Source of the DNA: Paulownia fortunei
Lineage: Eukaryota > Streptophyta > Magnoliopsida > Lamiales > Paulowniaceae
Length of the DNA stretch: 64,000 nt
Reading direction: 5' to 3'
NCBI GenBank assembly: GCA_019321725.1
Contig: CM033109.1
Span: 16,523,993-16,587,992 of the forward strand
Positions 1 to 11,132 of this stretch are shown here, piece after piece. Every line of letters starts with the position of its first letter. Position 1 is the first letter of the stretch. The position numbers and the translations under genes were made by a program. Under the pieces are notes generated by a model that had not been told where the DNA came from, made no database searches, and saw only the letters and a program-made list of their open reading frames with translations.

Positions 1-60
1 AACTATCTACAAATTCAAATCAATTCAACTGAAGAACTACTTCATATGAGTTTTAAAAAT
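1..60. repeat. Tail of ~50-bp tandem array (copy D1)
   Basis: The window opens inside the last units of the degenerate tandem array described at 18930-19356 and 23808-23970. The same bases recur at 23911-23970, where the preceding units are present. The common unit core reads roughly CTCCTTGATACGAGTATAAA followed by an AAATTCAAATTGAAG-like end. Confidence 0.75.
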
Positions 61-1010
61 CTCTATGTGACATATAAAGTAAGTTGTTGTGACATGATCC
101 TCGCGTTCTAATATTTTGAGATTTATTCACTTTTTGCATCCATCCAACAAATGCACGTGAACAAGTTTTGAGGAGCATTTCTAGATATGATTTTTTTTTT
201 GCAAATTATACATCGATATGTGTAATATATTTTTACTTATATATTTATATTATTTTTATTTTTAAGAATTATCATTGAATTCCAAGTTCAATAAGGTATT
301 TAATTGATAGAGAAATTAAATACTACCATATGTCACATTATAATATTTTGGCAATAAAGATCATATCTTGCAAATTATGAATGTGAATACCAATATTTTT
401 GTACCATATCTTGTAATTAAGGGAGTCAATGACAATAAAATCATGTCGCTTCATCAAATAATATTGGCAAGAACCCCTATCCAACAAGTACAAATATGGG
501 TCATTTCTAAGAAGTCAGAACAATAACAAGAAGTCAAATCTCAAGCAAGAAAGGTGTTAGAGGAAGTTTCAAAGTTCTCTCAATCTAATGTGACCAAATT
601 CAAGAAGATGCACGAGATTCAAGGGGGACAAGAAGGCGTTCATTGTGAAGGCCCCCAATATAATGTTTAAATCGAGATTACAATGCTAAACTCTAGAATG
701 AACATTATTGAAGATCTAACCCAATATTGAATAGTGCCAAAGTGTCAAAATCTCCTTCAAGCCATCTAAAATCTGAAACTCAATTCGTGAAGAGAAGAAT
801 CAAAGAATCAAAGTGGAGATTGTATCCCCAAGTGGTAATCAAATTTAATAAGCTCTGATTTATACTAATTTTCTTGTCTTGTAAATTTTCAGAAAGGAAC
901 TTGTTTTACAATTTTCTGGCATACCTCATGGACGATTACTGTTATCTCTTCTTTTGAAATCAAATTCAAAGATTAGATGAAGATTACTCCAACTTACATA
1001 TGTCTCTTAT
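61..1010. other. Unassigned AT-rich spacer (D1)
   Basis: No open frame, LTR end or known domain is recognised here. The last ~70 bases resemble 17590-17690 in segment U, upstream of the second gag pseudogene, so at least the right end belongs to the same old retroelement. The remainder may be more of that element. The same sequence is found at 23971-24920. Confidence 0.5.
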
Positions 1011-1414
1011 GTTGAGCCATGAAGCCACTACTTCAAGGCACAAGCACAAGGGGGCAAGTGAAGATGGTGTTTTGACAAACCATGAGATGGTGTTTGCTGA
1101 ACCATAAATCCACCACCACTCCAAAACAGAAGCATGAGATAACAATAACATTTTTTGGAGGCTATGAAGTCACTACTCCAAAACACAAGCAATAGGGCTC
1201 GATCAGGCAAATATGGTGTTTGGACATTGCTTATATTTTTACTAAAATTGGGAAAGCAAGAAATAAGAGCTAAGAGAAAGAGTTGTTGAATCCTAAAATG
1301 ATGCATGAATCTTATTCAAGCTTAAATTGTGAAACTGCAACAGTCATGGTGGTCCAAACAACTTCAGTGGATGAGCAAATTGTAAAATTAATGAAGGATA
1401 TTGAGGGACACATG
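1011..1414 (+). pseudogene. gag: Retrotransposon gag pseudogene, N-terminal part (D1)
   Basis: This is the decayed N-terminal part of a gypsy-type gag. It contains degenerate copies of a 63-bp repeat encoding a peptide of the type SHEATTPKHKH, better kept at 17690-17890. It is followed by a stretch reading as DEQIVKLMKDIEG, which is collinear with 18030-18070 in U. Stops and frameshifts are present. The gag is cut at about 1414 by a copia LTR and resumes at 15674. Candidate target duplication bases are ACATG on the left and TCACG on the right, a poor 3 of 5 match. It cannot encode a working capsid protein. Confidence 0.7.
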
Positions 1415-1737
1415 TGTTAGAGTAGTGTTTGGCAAACTAATTAGTGGGGCTGCTAGTATACTATTGTAAAAATTGTCTTATTCTAAATATATTAATAAAA
1501 TTGGCATTTTTTTTACCCTCAATTACATTTAGCCAATTAGATAAAGTCCTTAGACCATACTTAGCTACGGGGCATGGTCGCATATATGATAGTGATATGG
1601 GACATGCCTCTATGGCTTTGATCTTAAATTAGTTTCAAGTTATAAGTTCATTAATATGGGACATTGATAAGCCCAAAAGGACTCACGCACATGATGCATA
1701 CTCGAAAGGAGGATGTCTCGCTCTAATCATCTCAAAA
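1415..1737 (+). mobile_element. Ty1/copia LTR, left part (D1)
   Basis: The sequence begins TGTTAG and matches the start of the copia LTRs at 49907 and 47848 (read on the minus strand). A shared block includes 'GGCATGGTCGCATATATGAT' and the following 'CATGCCTCTATGGCTTTGAT'. Because the LTR start directly abuts the gag target, and the LTR end ...GAACCCAACA abuts the resumed gag at 15673, I read this as a solo copia LTR later filled by other elements. The Athila-like element begins at about 1738; that boundary is uncertain by some tens of bases. Confidence 0.65.
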
Positions 1738-3285
1738 TGGCGGTAATAAAACTGAAACTGCACAATGTCAACAAGTAATAAAGAGTGAGTAGAGTATCAT
1801 TTCCCAAGGGAGTATGTGTGTAAGTACCCAAGTGTAGACCGCCTAAACTATATTTGGGGCAATAATAATAGTGACAATTGAATTAGAAAACAACAACTAC
1901 AAAATTGTCAAAATTAACTAAAACCCAAGGAGATCAGGGGATTGAATTCAATACTAAGGAGAGTCAAAGCATTAGTTAGCCAGCCTATATTATTATGAAC
2001 CTAGCTTAAATATGATTAAAAAAGATGTGGGTTGTGTGACGGTGGGTCTTCCTGATAGGCCACCGGCGCCATCTCTAGCTATGGGTCATCCTACTAAGAA
2101 TGCATTGAACTTTATGAATTCTACTAGCTTTTAATTTTCACACCTATGACTACCGCTCGTACTTATGCCTATATCTTTATAGGGGTCGATTCGTGGCATA
2201 TGCTACCCAATCCATTACTATAACTACACCTCTTGATTTTAATTGCATTAAATAAAATCAACTTAAAATTGGTCAAGTCTTAAGAAGCATTAAGAACACA
2301 GCATATGCTCAAGAAAGTAAAAGCAACATTCCAATCACAATATAAACATCAACTCATAACTCTATAGAAATGGCTTTCCATACCTTGACAAGAGTAGTTT
2401 AGCTCATAATGAAATTAAGCAAGCACCAAGAATTTCCCAACATCATGATTCTTACAATTTTCTCAAAACTAAACAAAATGAAAGAAGAAATTAAAGTATA
2501 AGATTGTAACCACTAAATGACACTTCACTTATTTTTCAAAATCTTAAATGCCCAATGAAGCTCTTTCACTTCTTGTCTTCAAATCCTAAACTCCTTGGTA
2601 ATGGGTATTTGTGTGTTCTAGGTGTGGTGTGTGAAGAAATATGGAGAAATATCTAATTTAGGTAGAGAGGAAATGTGTGTGAGAAATTGGGTGTAGAGTG
2701 TGAGTTGGTGATGAATTGTGTGTTGTATGATGTGTGAATTGTATGTGGGCTAAGGAATCTTTTCTATTGAACAATTGGCATTGCAGCCTACGGATGGTGT
2801 TGTGGTGCCCTACACGGTGTTGAGGTGCCATCGTCTTTATTTTTTGCAGCTCTGTAGTGCCAAACATAGAGCCACAACATTATTGTCTCTATCTTCTTAG
2901 GCATTACGTCACCCTGTTTGGCATTGCAGCATGAGTCACTGCACTGTTTAGCCTCTTTCAATTGATTTTTCACAACTTTCTATGATGATCTAACTTTTGG
3001 TGTCTTCATAAAATTGTAGATCTATCTATTAGATTTCTCAATCTTCTTGAATAAGCTCAATATCATATTTGTGGAGAACGTTATGCTAGAAATACGAAGA
3101 CTAACGCATCTTGAAGTTTCTATTGACTCTTTAACCAGTTTTACATCTTTCACTCCATTTCTTCAATTCATGAACCTAAAGACAATTATCACAAAGTAAG
3201 GAATAATTATATCAATTATAAGGCAAAAACATATGCAATTATGCTCATGGAGGTGTCAAAAATATCACACTTTATGAGCCTATCA
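1738..3285 (-). mobile_element. Athila-like element, 3' LTR (D1)
   Basis: Read on the minus strand, the LTR starts TGATAGGCTCATAAAG at 3285, directly after a polypurine tract. It ends near 1738, where the exact base is unsure. The first ~500 bases match the plus-strand LTR at 62772-63190, which carries the same AATTGAAGAAATGGAGTGAA-like block. Short open frames on either strand here (for example 2658-2867 and 2788-2973) show no domain and lie wholly inside the LTR, so I do not call them genes. Confidence 0.75.
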
Positions 3286-3300
3286 ATTACCCCCAAAGTT
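3286..3300 (-). promoter_or_regulatory. Polypurine tract of the Athila-like element (D1)
   Basis: The minus strand reads AACTTTGGGGGTAAT immediately before the LTR start TGATAGG. This purine-rich run is the expected primer for plus-strand DNA synthesis and fixes both the element's orientation and the LTR edge. Confidence 0.75.
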
Positions 3301-5155
3301 ACCTTTTGCTAATCCTCGAGCAAAATCAAAATCAAATAATCATAGGCTTTTACTTTGATCATGAATTACTAAGCTTGATTAACCAATTCAAATGCCTCAT
3401 CTATCTTTATTGCACATGAATCCAAAGGTTAGTCACAAAGCTAGTTGAATAACTCTACAAAACTTGTTCTTCATCAATCTAGTCATGAATTCAAAACATG
3501 TGTGTGTGAAGTGTCAACCTCCAATTTCATGCATGCATTTAAGGTATGAATTTCACAACCAATGACTCTCACAATCTAAGCAAAGAAGTTCTAGGTATTC
3601 CATTGGTTTGCTTTTCATACAACTTCTCCACTAATGCAGACACTTGCAAACTTAGATCAAATGACTTCAATAAGCTTGTAATGTAAGGCCTAGGTATTGG
3701 CTTATAAAGAAAGGGTAAGGATGAACAACATAAGAGAGCACAAATTGTTGCACATGGAATCTCACTCTCCTCCTTTCTTTTCTCTTTCCCAATTTTCTTC
3801 CTTTTTCCCTTAAGATTTATACTTTTCTTTTCTTTTCTTTTCTTTTTCAACAACTTTTTGTTTTGCTTCTTTTCTTTTTTGCAAGTTATTTATTTTCCCT
3901 CTTTTTATTTTCTTTTCTTCTCTTCTTCTTTTTTCTCATGAATCCCAAGGCTTCATTTCTTGTTCTTGTGCTTTCACAACCCTCAAACTTATTTTTGTTC
4001 ATCAACATGAGTTGTGATGGTTTTCTTACACATTTTCCTTGCTCATATCGCTAAATACATTCATTTATGCCTTCAACATGTCTCCATATACCTTAAGCTC
4101 TCTTAGGGACAATCTTTGTTTTTTTTTTGTTTTTTTTGGGGGAGGGGGTCTTGTAAAAGGTAGGTGTAGTCAGCTTCACAAAATGAAATCGAATGGTGGT
4201 TATTCATATGCATTGCTCATGCCATTCTTTAAAAAAGGCTCAATGGGGTAACTAGTGAATAAAAATGTGATCATGGTAGGATTCAAAGGCCCAAACAAGT
4301 CAAAGATGTCTTAAATTATTTCCAAGTTTGCTAGTTATTATCTAGGATTTGGCTTTAAAGACTAATCAAACAAGTTTTAGAACACCAAAAAATGACCAAT
4401 ATAACTTATTAGAAGTAAAATCCAATACCAATAGCACACAATTCACAAGATTTCAACACAATGTGCTCAACAAAAATTCATCATTCATGACAAAGATCAA
4501 ATACACTAAGGAATACCCATGTCACAAGACTTGTAATCTTTCTTTCCTCTAGGCTCTACATAATATTAATTAGGTGTCATCATAGGTAATCGATAATCAA
4601 GTTATTCATTCAATCATAAAATATTAATTCATTAATTTTGTTAACAAAGCATGTTTTCTCTTAGACTCTCATCACACAACATGTGTAGTTCATACACAAA
4701 GATTTAACCAAAAATCAAAAAGAAATTGACTCGAATTTTCACATAAAGCTCAAACACAAAAAATACAAATCCCACCCCAACCTTAAAATCAACATTGTCC
4801 TCAATATTAATGAATTAAAGCACATAAAAAGGGGGAAATAGAAAACTCCCCTTTCAAATAGATGATGCCCATGGATTTCGTGAGAGATCCACACATATCA
4901 CCAATGAGATGTTCATCTACAAAAGAAAAAAGAGACATGAAAGCACATGGGTGAAAGTAACAAAAGTGAGAACACAAACATAAACAAAGTAATGCAATAG
5001 GTAGACAAAAGACAACCAGACATGCCTAAATCCAGAAAGGGAACATACTTCAAAAACTAACTAAGAAATTATTCAAAAGCAAAGGAAACAAAAGAGTTGG
5101 GATCTCTCCAAAGAAGCGCTTGGATTATAGTCTTCAGCACGACTATCTTCTTTAC
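3301..5155 (-). other. Non-coding 3' region of the Athila-like element, no RT/IN (D1)
   Basis: Between the protease stop and the polypurine tract there is about 1.85 kb without reverse transcriptase, RNase H or integrase motifs. It holds a long pyrimidine-rich run on the plus strand (about 3765-3950, including repeated TTTTC units at about 3803-3845), a T/G run at about 4110-4150, and the segment CCCACCCCAACCTTAAAAT near 4771. Frames such as 3863-4054 only translate the pyrimidine run into F/L/S-rich peptide and are not genes. Just after the protease frame (about 5094-5125) lies a short region able to form a weak hairpin around AGCGCTTCTTTGG (minus strand). Confidence 0.65.
3765..3950. repeat. 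Pyrimidine-rich tract with (TTTTC)n microsatellite (D1)
   Basis: The plus strand is nearly pure C/T over most of this stretch, with several TTTTC units near 3803-3845. On the element's own (minus) strand it is an internal polypurine run upstream of the true polypurine tract. Confidence 0.8.
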
Positions 5156-5587
5156 TCATCCCAAATCTAAAAATAAATGTTTACCATGCCATGTCTTCTT
5201 GTGCTCTAAGAGTATAGGTAATCCTTCTAGATAGGTAAGGCAAAGATGATCTGGAGCAGCATCAAGGGCCTTTCGGACACCAACAATTGAATCCCCTCTT
5301 ACCGCGAATGGCTTTCCAAACATTGTAAAGATATACCTATCTTTTCCCATATTAAAGATGAAAACATTTGTAGAGCACAAGAATTGGTCACCGTTCCCAA
5401 GCATATCTTGAGTCACCCTAATAGGCCTTACTTCATCTAAAGTATGTTTCATGAAATTAGACAATGATATTGAATTAATGCTTGCATCTAGATCACATAA
5501 TGTTATTTCACAAGTAGAGTCTCTGATTGAATAAGGGATAATGAAACTCCCTATATTGGTAAGCACTTGAGGTGGCTTCTCTTGCAA
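5156..5587 (-). pseudogene. Athila-like retropepsin (aspartic protease), D1
   Basis: An open frame of 143 codons encodes the C-terminal protease part of a gypsy-type Gag-Pro protein, which in life would cut the polyprotein inside the virus-like particle. Residues 12-36 read GSFIIPYSI...LCDLDASIN, matching the Athila lineage protease, whose active site is normally D-L-G-A-S. Here Gly-34 is Asp. The later GKPFAVRGDSIVGVRKA stretch corresponds to the ILGRPF...GRALIDV region. Upstream, the frame is broken from gag by stops at about 5590-5640. The frame ends directly in non-coding DNA, with no RT fused behind it. The assignment to the family is firm; activity is unlikely. Confidence 0.75.
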
Positions 5588-6250
5588 GATGGCATTGAAA
5601 TTTTCAATAGTCTAACACTCCTTCAATTGTTGTTGTTGTGAGAGGATGTCCTATCCTCCTTATCTATCATAGAGTTTGACACAACCTTGCTCTTCTCTAT
5701 CAGTTGAGGGCAAGGAGATTTCATTGATGGCTCTTGGGAAGTGCTTGATTGAATTACAACTAGGCATTCTTCCTCTTCTACAATAGGTATTTGTGTTGTT
5801 TCTTATTACCCACTCTTGCCCAATTCATCAACATTTAAGGGAAATTCTAATTATTCATCACTTATCAAAACATTAACATGACCACGCTCTTCCTCCACTT
5901 CATTTACCTCAAATGTGCAAGGCAAGTTTTCTAGTTGCTCATCAACTAAGGCATTGGTCAGCTCACTAAGTTGGGCTTCCATTCTCTAATGTGATGTTGA
6001 TGCATTTTGGAGACTAGCCTCAGTATTCATCATGAATTAAGTCAGTCATTCTTCAAGATTTTACTCATTCTGTTGAGATAGATAAGTGGGTTCACACCAT
6101 GTCACATTGTGATCATTTCCCCATGAAAAATTTGGGTGCACTTTCCATCCTTGATTGTACATGTTGCTGAAAAGAGTGTTATGTTGCTCATTTTAATCCT
6201 ACATATATCCATAAGGTAAGATTCATATGTTGACATTTCTTACTCATTCT
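5588..6250 (-). pseudogene. gag: Athila-like gag, C-terminal part (D1)
   Basis: On the minus strand, broken frames contain the NxGWxxHPNFSW-type motif of Athila gag (read as NQGWKVHPNFSWGN), then a linker and QLSELTNALVDEQLENLPC. The same stretch occurs on the plus strand at 63760-64000 (HNMTWCEPTYPPQENKSNLEELL, then QLSELTSALVDE). Several in-frame stops are present. Similarity to the right-hand copy fades upstream of about 6250, and no 5' LTR was found, so this copy seems truncated at its 5' end. Confidence 0.7.
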
Positions 6251-7176
6251 TAAGGTCAAAAAAATTGCCATCTTGTGAACTCTCTTCTTAGAGATATGAC
6301 TTAGTGTACCATGATATATGTATGTAAAACTATGATAATCTAACTTATCTCACACACATTAGAAATGTTTGCAGACTTAAGTAAAAACAAATACAAACAC
6401 AATGAAAAAAGTAGACATCTGAGTCCAAACTTATATCAGATCTTGACATCATTAGGCCGTACATTTTGATTGGAGATGAGTTAAAAGACGAGGGGCACAC
6501 AATAGGATTTTTCCAAAGAATTGCTTGAGCTCAGTGAAGAAAAAATGTGATTCACAAAAAATTTCATATACGACCTCAAACCGTGATATATCTCAGTAGT
6601 TTACATTAGGAATGCGATCGTTGAAGTTTAGTTCAAAACTGACATAAATATAATTTTAAAAGATGAGCAAGACAACTTCATTTAATGCTTTATTGCATAG
6701 AACTTTAGTTAGTCTTATTCTTTTGATGGGGAAGAGTTAACCAACATATTTTGCATCATAAGATTCTTGTTTCCAAATCCAAGTTCCCAATAAATAAAAT
6801 TAAGGATTAAGATGATCAACTATTAAACAAACATGGAAAGAAATCACACTCACTTGATATGTAAGAAATGTACTATAATAACATTATACTTAAAGTTTGA
6901 GCAGAAGTTGTTGACGTCTAGTCCACTTAAAAACATACAAGTGAAAATCTGTGTGAAGTTATTTTGTTAAAAAGTTAAAAACAATCATCATGGGATGAGA
7001 TAACAGACATAGGGCAGACTCAAGCAATTTTCTCATCAATCTTATGTTCGTTGCAAAATCGAATGCTAAACAAGTCAACATACGAACATCTATAAAATAA
7101 AATTGATTTCTAAGGAATTGTAGTGTACATCATGATTATGCTATAGCTCAAGATTAACTCACTCAGAAGTTAACTC
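6251..7176. other. Unassigned segment between two elements (D1)
   Basis: About 0.93 kb with no open frame or recognised domain. It sits between the truncated Athila-like gag and the 5' LTR of family 1. Its right end (about 7140-7176) loosely resembles copia LTR sequence near 45300-45350, so some of it may be the middle of the copia LTR that resumes at 15486. I could not confirm this by eye. Confidence 0.35.
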
Positions 7177-8732
7177 TGTAATGCCCAATTCTCTCCGACA
7201 TAGATAATAATAAGCATTTTACATGAATATGAATCTAATCACTGTGTATTATTGAATTATGGCATAGAAATATCATGATTGCATGAACTTGAATAATTGT
7301 TATTATATACTCTAGTTATGCTTTAACATGCATTAGTACATAAAATATGAGATCAAACTTTTATTTCTTGATTTAACATATTTCTTAAGTGCCTTTTTGC
7401 AGTGAAAAGCTCAGTATCTCGATTAAGGAAGATTGATGTGTTGAATGGCCATGAAATGAATTATTTGTATAGCAATTAGTTTGCTTAATTGAAGGTTAGA
7501 ATCAATTTAAGTTAGAATCAAGTTACATCATTTTAATACAGATTATGTTCATATTTTAGGGGCTGCCCTAATAATTATGTTTGAATTATTAGTTATTTAA
7601 TGTTTGCCCTAATGTTTAATGTCTTGAATTAGTAGTAAAATATGGAGTATGCATTATTTTTTTGGTTATGTAATTGATATGGAATTATTTACAAAAGATT
7701 GAAAAGTGTATACGAACTTTAACTAGAATAGACTAAATGATTTATAAAAAGGATATCAAATGGTACATGATTTGATTATGTTAGGCCTTTAACACATCCT
7801 ATCTTCCAAAAAGATTGGTCATTTCACTTGCCACAAAGTAGACTTGAGGTAAGTTGAAGCTTTCATTTGCTGTATCACAAGAATCATATAATGTTGTTCA
7901 TGTTTTAATGTGATTGTTATTATTTGTCAAATGATGTAATGTTTGATGCATTCATGGTTCATGAAGCATGAAATTATTAAGAATATAATAAGGTTTTTAA
8001 AAAGGAAGTATGGTACTTGATTGATGGTCGGGTAGATAAGGGACATGGGAAGGACTGGCGGACCCAACAAATGGTGGCAAATACTTGAGGTTGAAAAACC
8101 GATATAGGAAAGCCACAATAAATGAGATAGAATACGGCTAATACGTGAGGTTGGAAGACCAAGTATGAAAACCCCGTATTAGTTCTCTTATTGGCCAATC
8201 ATTATGAACAATTTCAAAAAACCATGGTCTATCGCTATTAGTTAGGTACCACACTTTAAGGGCACTAAAAAATTATTTATGAATGAAAGTTATTAAATAG
8301 AATATTGCATTTAATGATTTCTGAGATGTGCATATATGTTATTTGTTATTGCATCAGTTTCATCTTACTGAGCCTTTAGCTCATTACATTCATATGATGC
8401 AGGTGGAAATGTATAGGTTAAAAGGTTGATTGAGTCTCTAGAGCGGCCGGATAGAGATTTGTTCATATGCCATGCTTCGACCTGTTTTGTAGTTTATTTT
8501 AAAAACTCTATTTTATTTTTAAATAAGCCGCTCTATTATGGTTTTGTAAATAGATGTACTTAGTTTTGATATATGTATATGGTGTGTTTAAAATGATTCA
8601 AGTTCTTTTTTTATAGCTAAAAATGGGAACTTTTATTAAAACCATAACTCTAGTAATGATGAAAAATTAACATTTCTTGACTTAACTGTATTAGCTTGTT
8701 TAGGCTCTACAGTTAGGTTAAGAGGTGTTACA
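7177..8732 (+). repeat. Family 1 5' LTR (D1)
   Basis: It starts TGTAATGCCCAATTCTCTC and ends GGTGTTACA, directly before the primer site. It is 1556 bp against 2298 bp for the 3' LTR. About 731 bp present in the 3' LTR (13482-14212) are missing here between 7470 and 7471. The minus-strand solo LTR at 55498-57377 keeps sequence from both sides of the 13481 junction, so the short form is a deletion in this LTR. Confidence 0.9.
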
Positions 8733-8737
8733 CTTTG

Positions 8738-8749
8738 TGTTATCAGAGC
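8738..8749 (+). promoter_or_regulatory. Primer binding site, initiator tRNA-Met type (D1)
   Basis: The sequence TGTTATCAGAGC lies 5 bases after the LTR and matches the common plant initiator-Met primer site TGGTATCAGAGC at 11 of 12 bases. It marks the internal start of the element. Confidence 0.85.
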
Positions 8750-8943
8750 AGAGGTTTAGTCATTCCTGTAGACAGAAGAAGGCATATGAACACATCCTGA
8801 CTTGGAAACTCGATCAACTACTTGTTTATTTGCTTTTTATGTTTATTTGATTATATTTCATTCCATGTTACTGTCATGATTATGCATTTATTATTGGCTA
8901 ATGGCTAATGAATGGAATGAGATTGGGTAATGCATATCAGGTC

Positions 8944-9720
8944 ATGGCAAAAAATGAAGATAATGGATGATCATGAGGGTAATCATAGTATGGTGGACAA
9001 TTTGACTGATCTCATTCAACAACAAACTAGAATGCATGGTGAACAAATACAACAATTGCTAGATATGCTGAGAAGGTACTCTGTGCAATCTTCTTATTGA
9101 AGAAGGATGCTAGAACCTGGTGGGAAGGAGCTAAACTTGCAGTGAATATGGAAGAGCTAACTTGGGAGAGGTTTAAAATAATATTTTATGATAAGTATTT
9201 CACTAGAGATGCTAGGTCGCTCAAAGTAAAAGAATTTTTAGTTAAAACAAGGAGGGATGTCTGTATGTGATTATGTGAGAAAATTTGAATAGGGTTGCAA
9301 GTATATACCATACATCGCCAGAGACAACAATGAGAAGATGGATCATTCCTTGAGGGCCCTTAATCCTGAAATTAGAAGAGATATGAGAATGTCTTCAGTA
9401 ACAGAGTTTAGGGAATTAGTGGACAAGGCTTTGATAACTGACTTAGATGAGAAAGAGATTGAGAAATTTCATCAACAAAAGAAGCAAGTATTCACTCCCA
9501 GAAATCTAAATCAGTGGAAGAAAGGAGAGCAAAAATCAAACCAAGGGAATGAAAAGCATCCTAGAGTTGGGCAGACTTCTACTAGAGTTGAAAGGCCTAA
9601 ATGTGCTAAGTGTGGGAAGAATCATTTTGGGGAATGCTATAGTGGTACTAATCATTGCTTTAAGTGTAAAAAGCCTGGACATATAGCAAATGATTGCTCA
9701 ACAGTGCAGAGAAAAGTTTA
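8944..9720 (+). pseudogene. gag: Family 1 gag (D1)
   Basis: This is the remnant of the capsid/nucleocapsid gene. Frames encode an [12 protein letters not shown]...[13 protein letters not shown] stretch typical of the retrotransposon gag domain at about 9090-9210. A 127-codon open part (9338-9721) follows, reading FRELVDKAL and ending in two Cys/His knuckles ([12 protein letters not shown] and [14 protein letters not shown]). The central region before 9080 is shorter than usual for the family, which suggests an internal deletion. Stops lie near 8968-8990 and a shift near 9265. The protein would have packaged the element RNA; it is no longer encoded intact. Confidence 0.85.
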
Positions 9721-10180
9721 GGGAAGAGTGTATGCAATGACACAAGAACAAGCCGATGTAGATGCTTCCGTAGTCACAGGTACTATTTTAATTTCTGGAT
9801 ACCTGTAATTACATTGATAGATTCTGGATCTACGCATCTATTTGCATCACGTGCATTTGTGAGAAAATTAGGCATTACACCAAATTTATTAAAAGTAAGG
9901 TACAGTGTGACTGTTCCATCAAGGAAAGAAATGGATTCCAACTAAATGTTAAAGGCTTGTTTTATTCAGATTAGTGATAGGACTCTATGCAGATCTTGTT
10001 GTTTTACCAATGCCAAATTTTGATGTTATTCTGGGTATGGATTGGCTTACCAAATATCATGCAGCAATTGATTGTAACAAGAAGATTGTGATTTTTCAGC
10101 CACCTAGGGAAAAACAGTTTATGTTTAATGGTATTTCATTCTCACGGTCCTTACCAATTATATCTGCTTTAAAAGCTTAA
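9694..10180 (+). pseudogene. Family 1 protease (D1)
   Basis: The retropepsin region is split over two frames. The first (to 9945) carries the active-site motif LIDSGSTHLF, with Asp at about 9820, where family members usually have D-S/T-G-A-S/T-H. The second (9974-10180) encodes PNFDVILGMDWLTKYHA, the C-terminal protease signature of chromoviruses. A stop at 9943-9945 and a frame change separate them. Confidence 0.8.
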
Positions 10181-10189
10181 AAGATATTA

Positions 10190-11132
10190 AAAAAGGTTAT
10201 GTTGGATATTTGGCAAGTGTTCTGGACACCTCAGTTGAAGCACAATTGAAGCCAGAAAATGTAGATGTAGTTCAAGAATTTCTTGAGGTATTTCCAGATG
10301 ATTTACCGGGACTACCACCGAATCGAGAGATCAAATTTGTTATTGATGTTATGCCAGGAACTACTCCTATTTCTAAAGCACCATACTAAATGGCACCAAC
10401 AGAATTGAAAGAGTTAAAAAGTTCAATTGTAATAATTACTTGATAAGGGTTTTATTCGCCCTAGTTATTCTCCTTGGGGAGCACCTGTGTTGTTCGTGAA
10501 AAATAAGGATGGTACATTGCGGTTGTGCATTGATTATAGAGAGTTGAATAAAATAACAGTTAAGAATAAGTATCCACTCCCAAGAATAGATGATTTGTTT
10601 GATCAATTGCAGGGAGCATCTATATTTTCTAAGATTGATTTGCGCTCTGGGTGTCATCAATTGAAGATAAAGGAAGAAGACATACCAAAAACTGCATTCT
10701 GAACAAGGTATGGACATTATGAATTTCTAGTGATGCCTTTCGGTTTAACCAATGCCCCTGCAACTTTTATGGATCTAATGAATAGGATTTTCAAGCAATA
10801 TCTTGATAAATTTATGATTGTGTTTATTGATAACATCCTAATTTATTCACATGATAAAAAGAGCACAAAGAACATTTGAAGATTGTGCTGCAAGTTCTTA
10901 AAAAAAATAGTTGTATGCTAAATGCAAGAACTGTGAGTTTTGGCTTGAACAAGTGGTATTCCTAGGTCATGTAGTATCCAAGGATGGTATTTTTGTTGAT
11001 CCGAGCAAGATAGAAGTTGTTATTAAGTGGCCAACACCAACAAATGTATCAAAAGTAAGGAGTTTCTTATGATTAGAAGGGTACTATCGACAATTTGTTC
11101 AGGGTTTTTCAAAGATAGCAACTCTAATAACA
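10190..11132 (+). pseudogene. Family 1 reverse transcriptase (D1)
   Basis: Fingers-palm RT sequence in several frames. EFLEVFPDDLPGLPP lies near 10275-10320. The frame 10487-10702 reads [15 protein letters not shown] and [33 protein letters not shown] follows, then FIDNILIYS. The catalytic pair expected as F-I-D-D is F-I-D-N here (codons at 10823-10834), so the second active-site Asp is lost. A TGA at 10700-10702 replaces the Arg codon expected after TAF. A TAA at about 10387 and a shift near 10430 break it further. Confidence 0.85.

Noticed and set aside
1028..1306. Minus-strand 92-codon frame, present in both copies
   Set aside because: Lies over the gag repeats and has no domain; its presence twice reflects the D1/D2 duplication.
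3863..4054. Small hydrophobic membrane protein (F/L-rich frame)
   Set aside because: It only translates the pyrimidine-rich tract inside a retroelement's non-coding region; there is no conserved domain or separate promoter evidence.
9338..9721. Host zinc-knuckle (CCHC) protein gene
   Set aside because: It sits between LTR, primer site and protease/RT in the order expected for gag.
10436..10717. Minus-strand 93-codon frame
   Set aside because: Antisense shadow of the family 1 RT; the plus strand has clear RT motifs.
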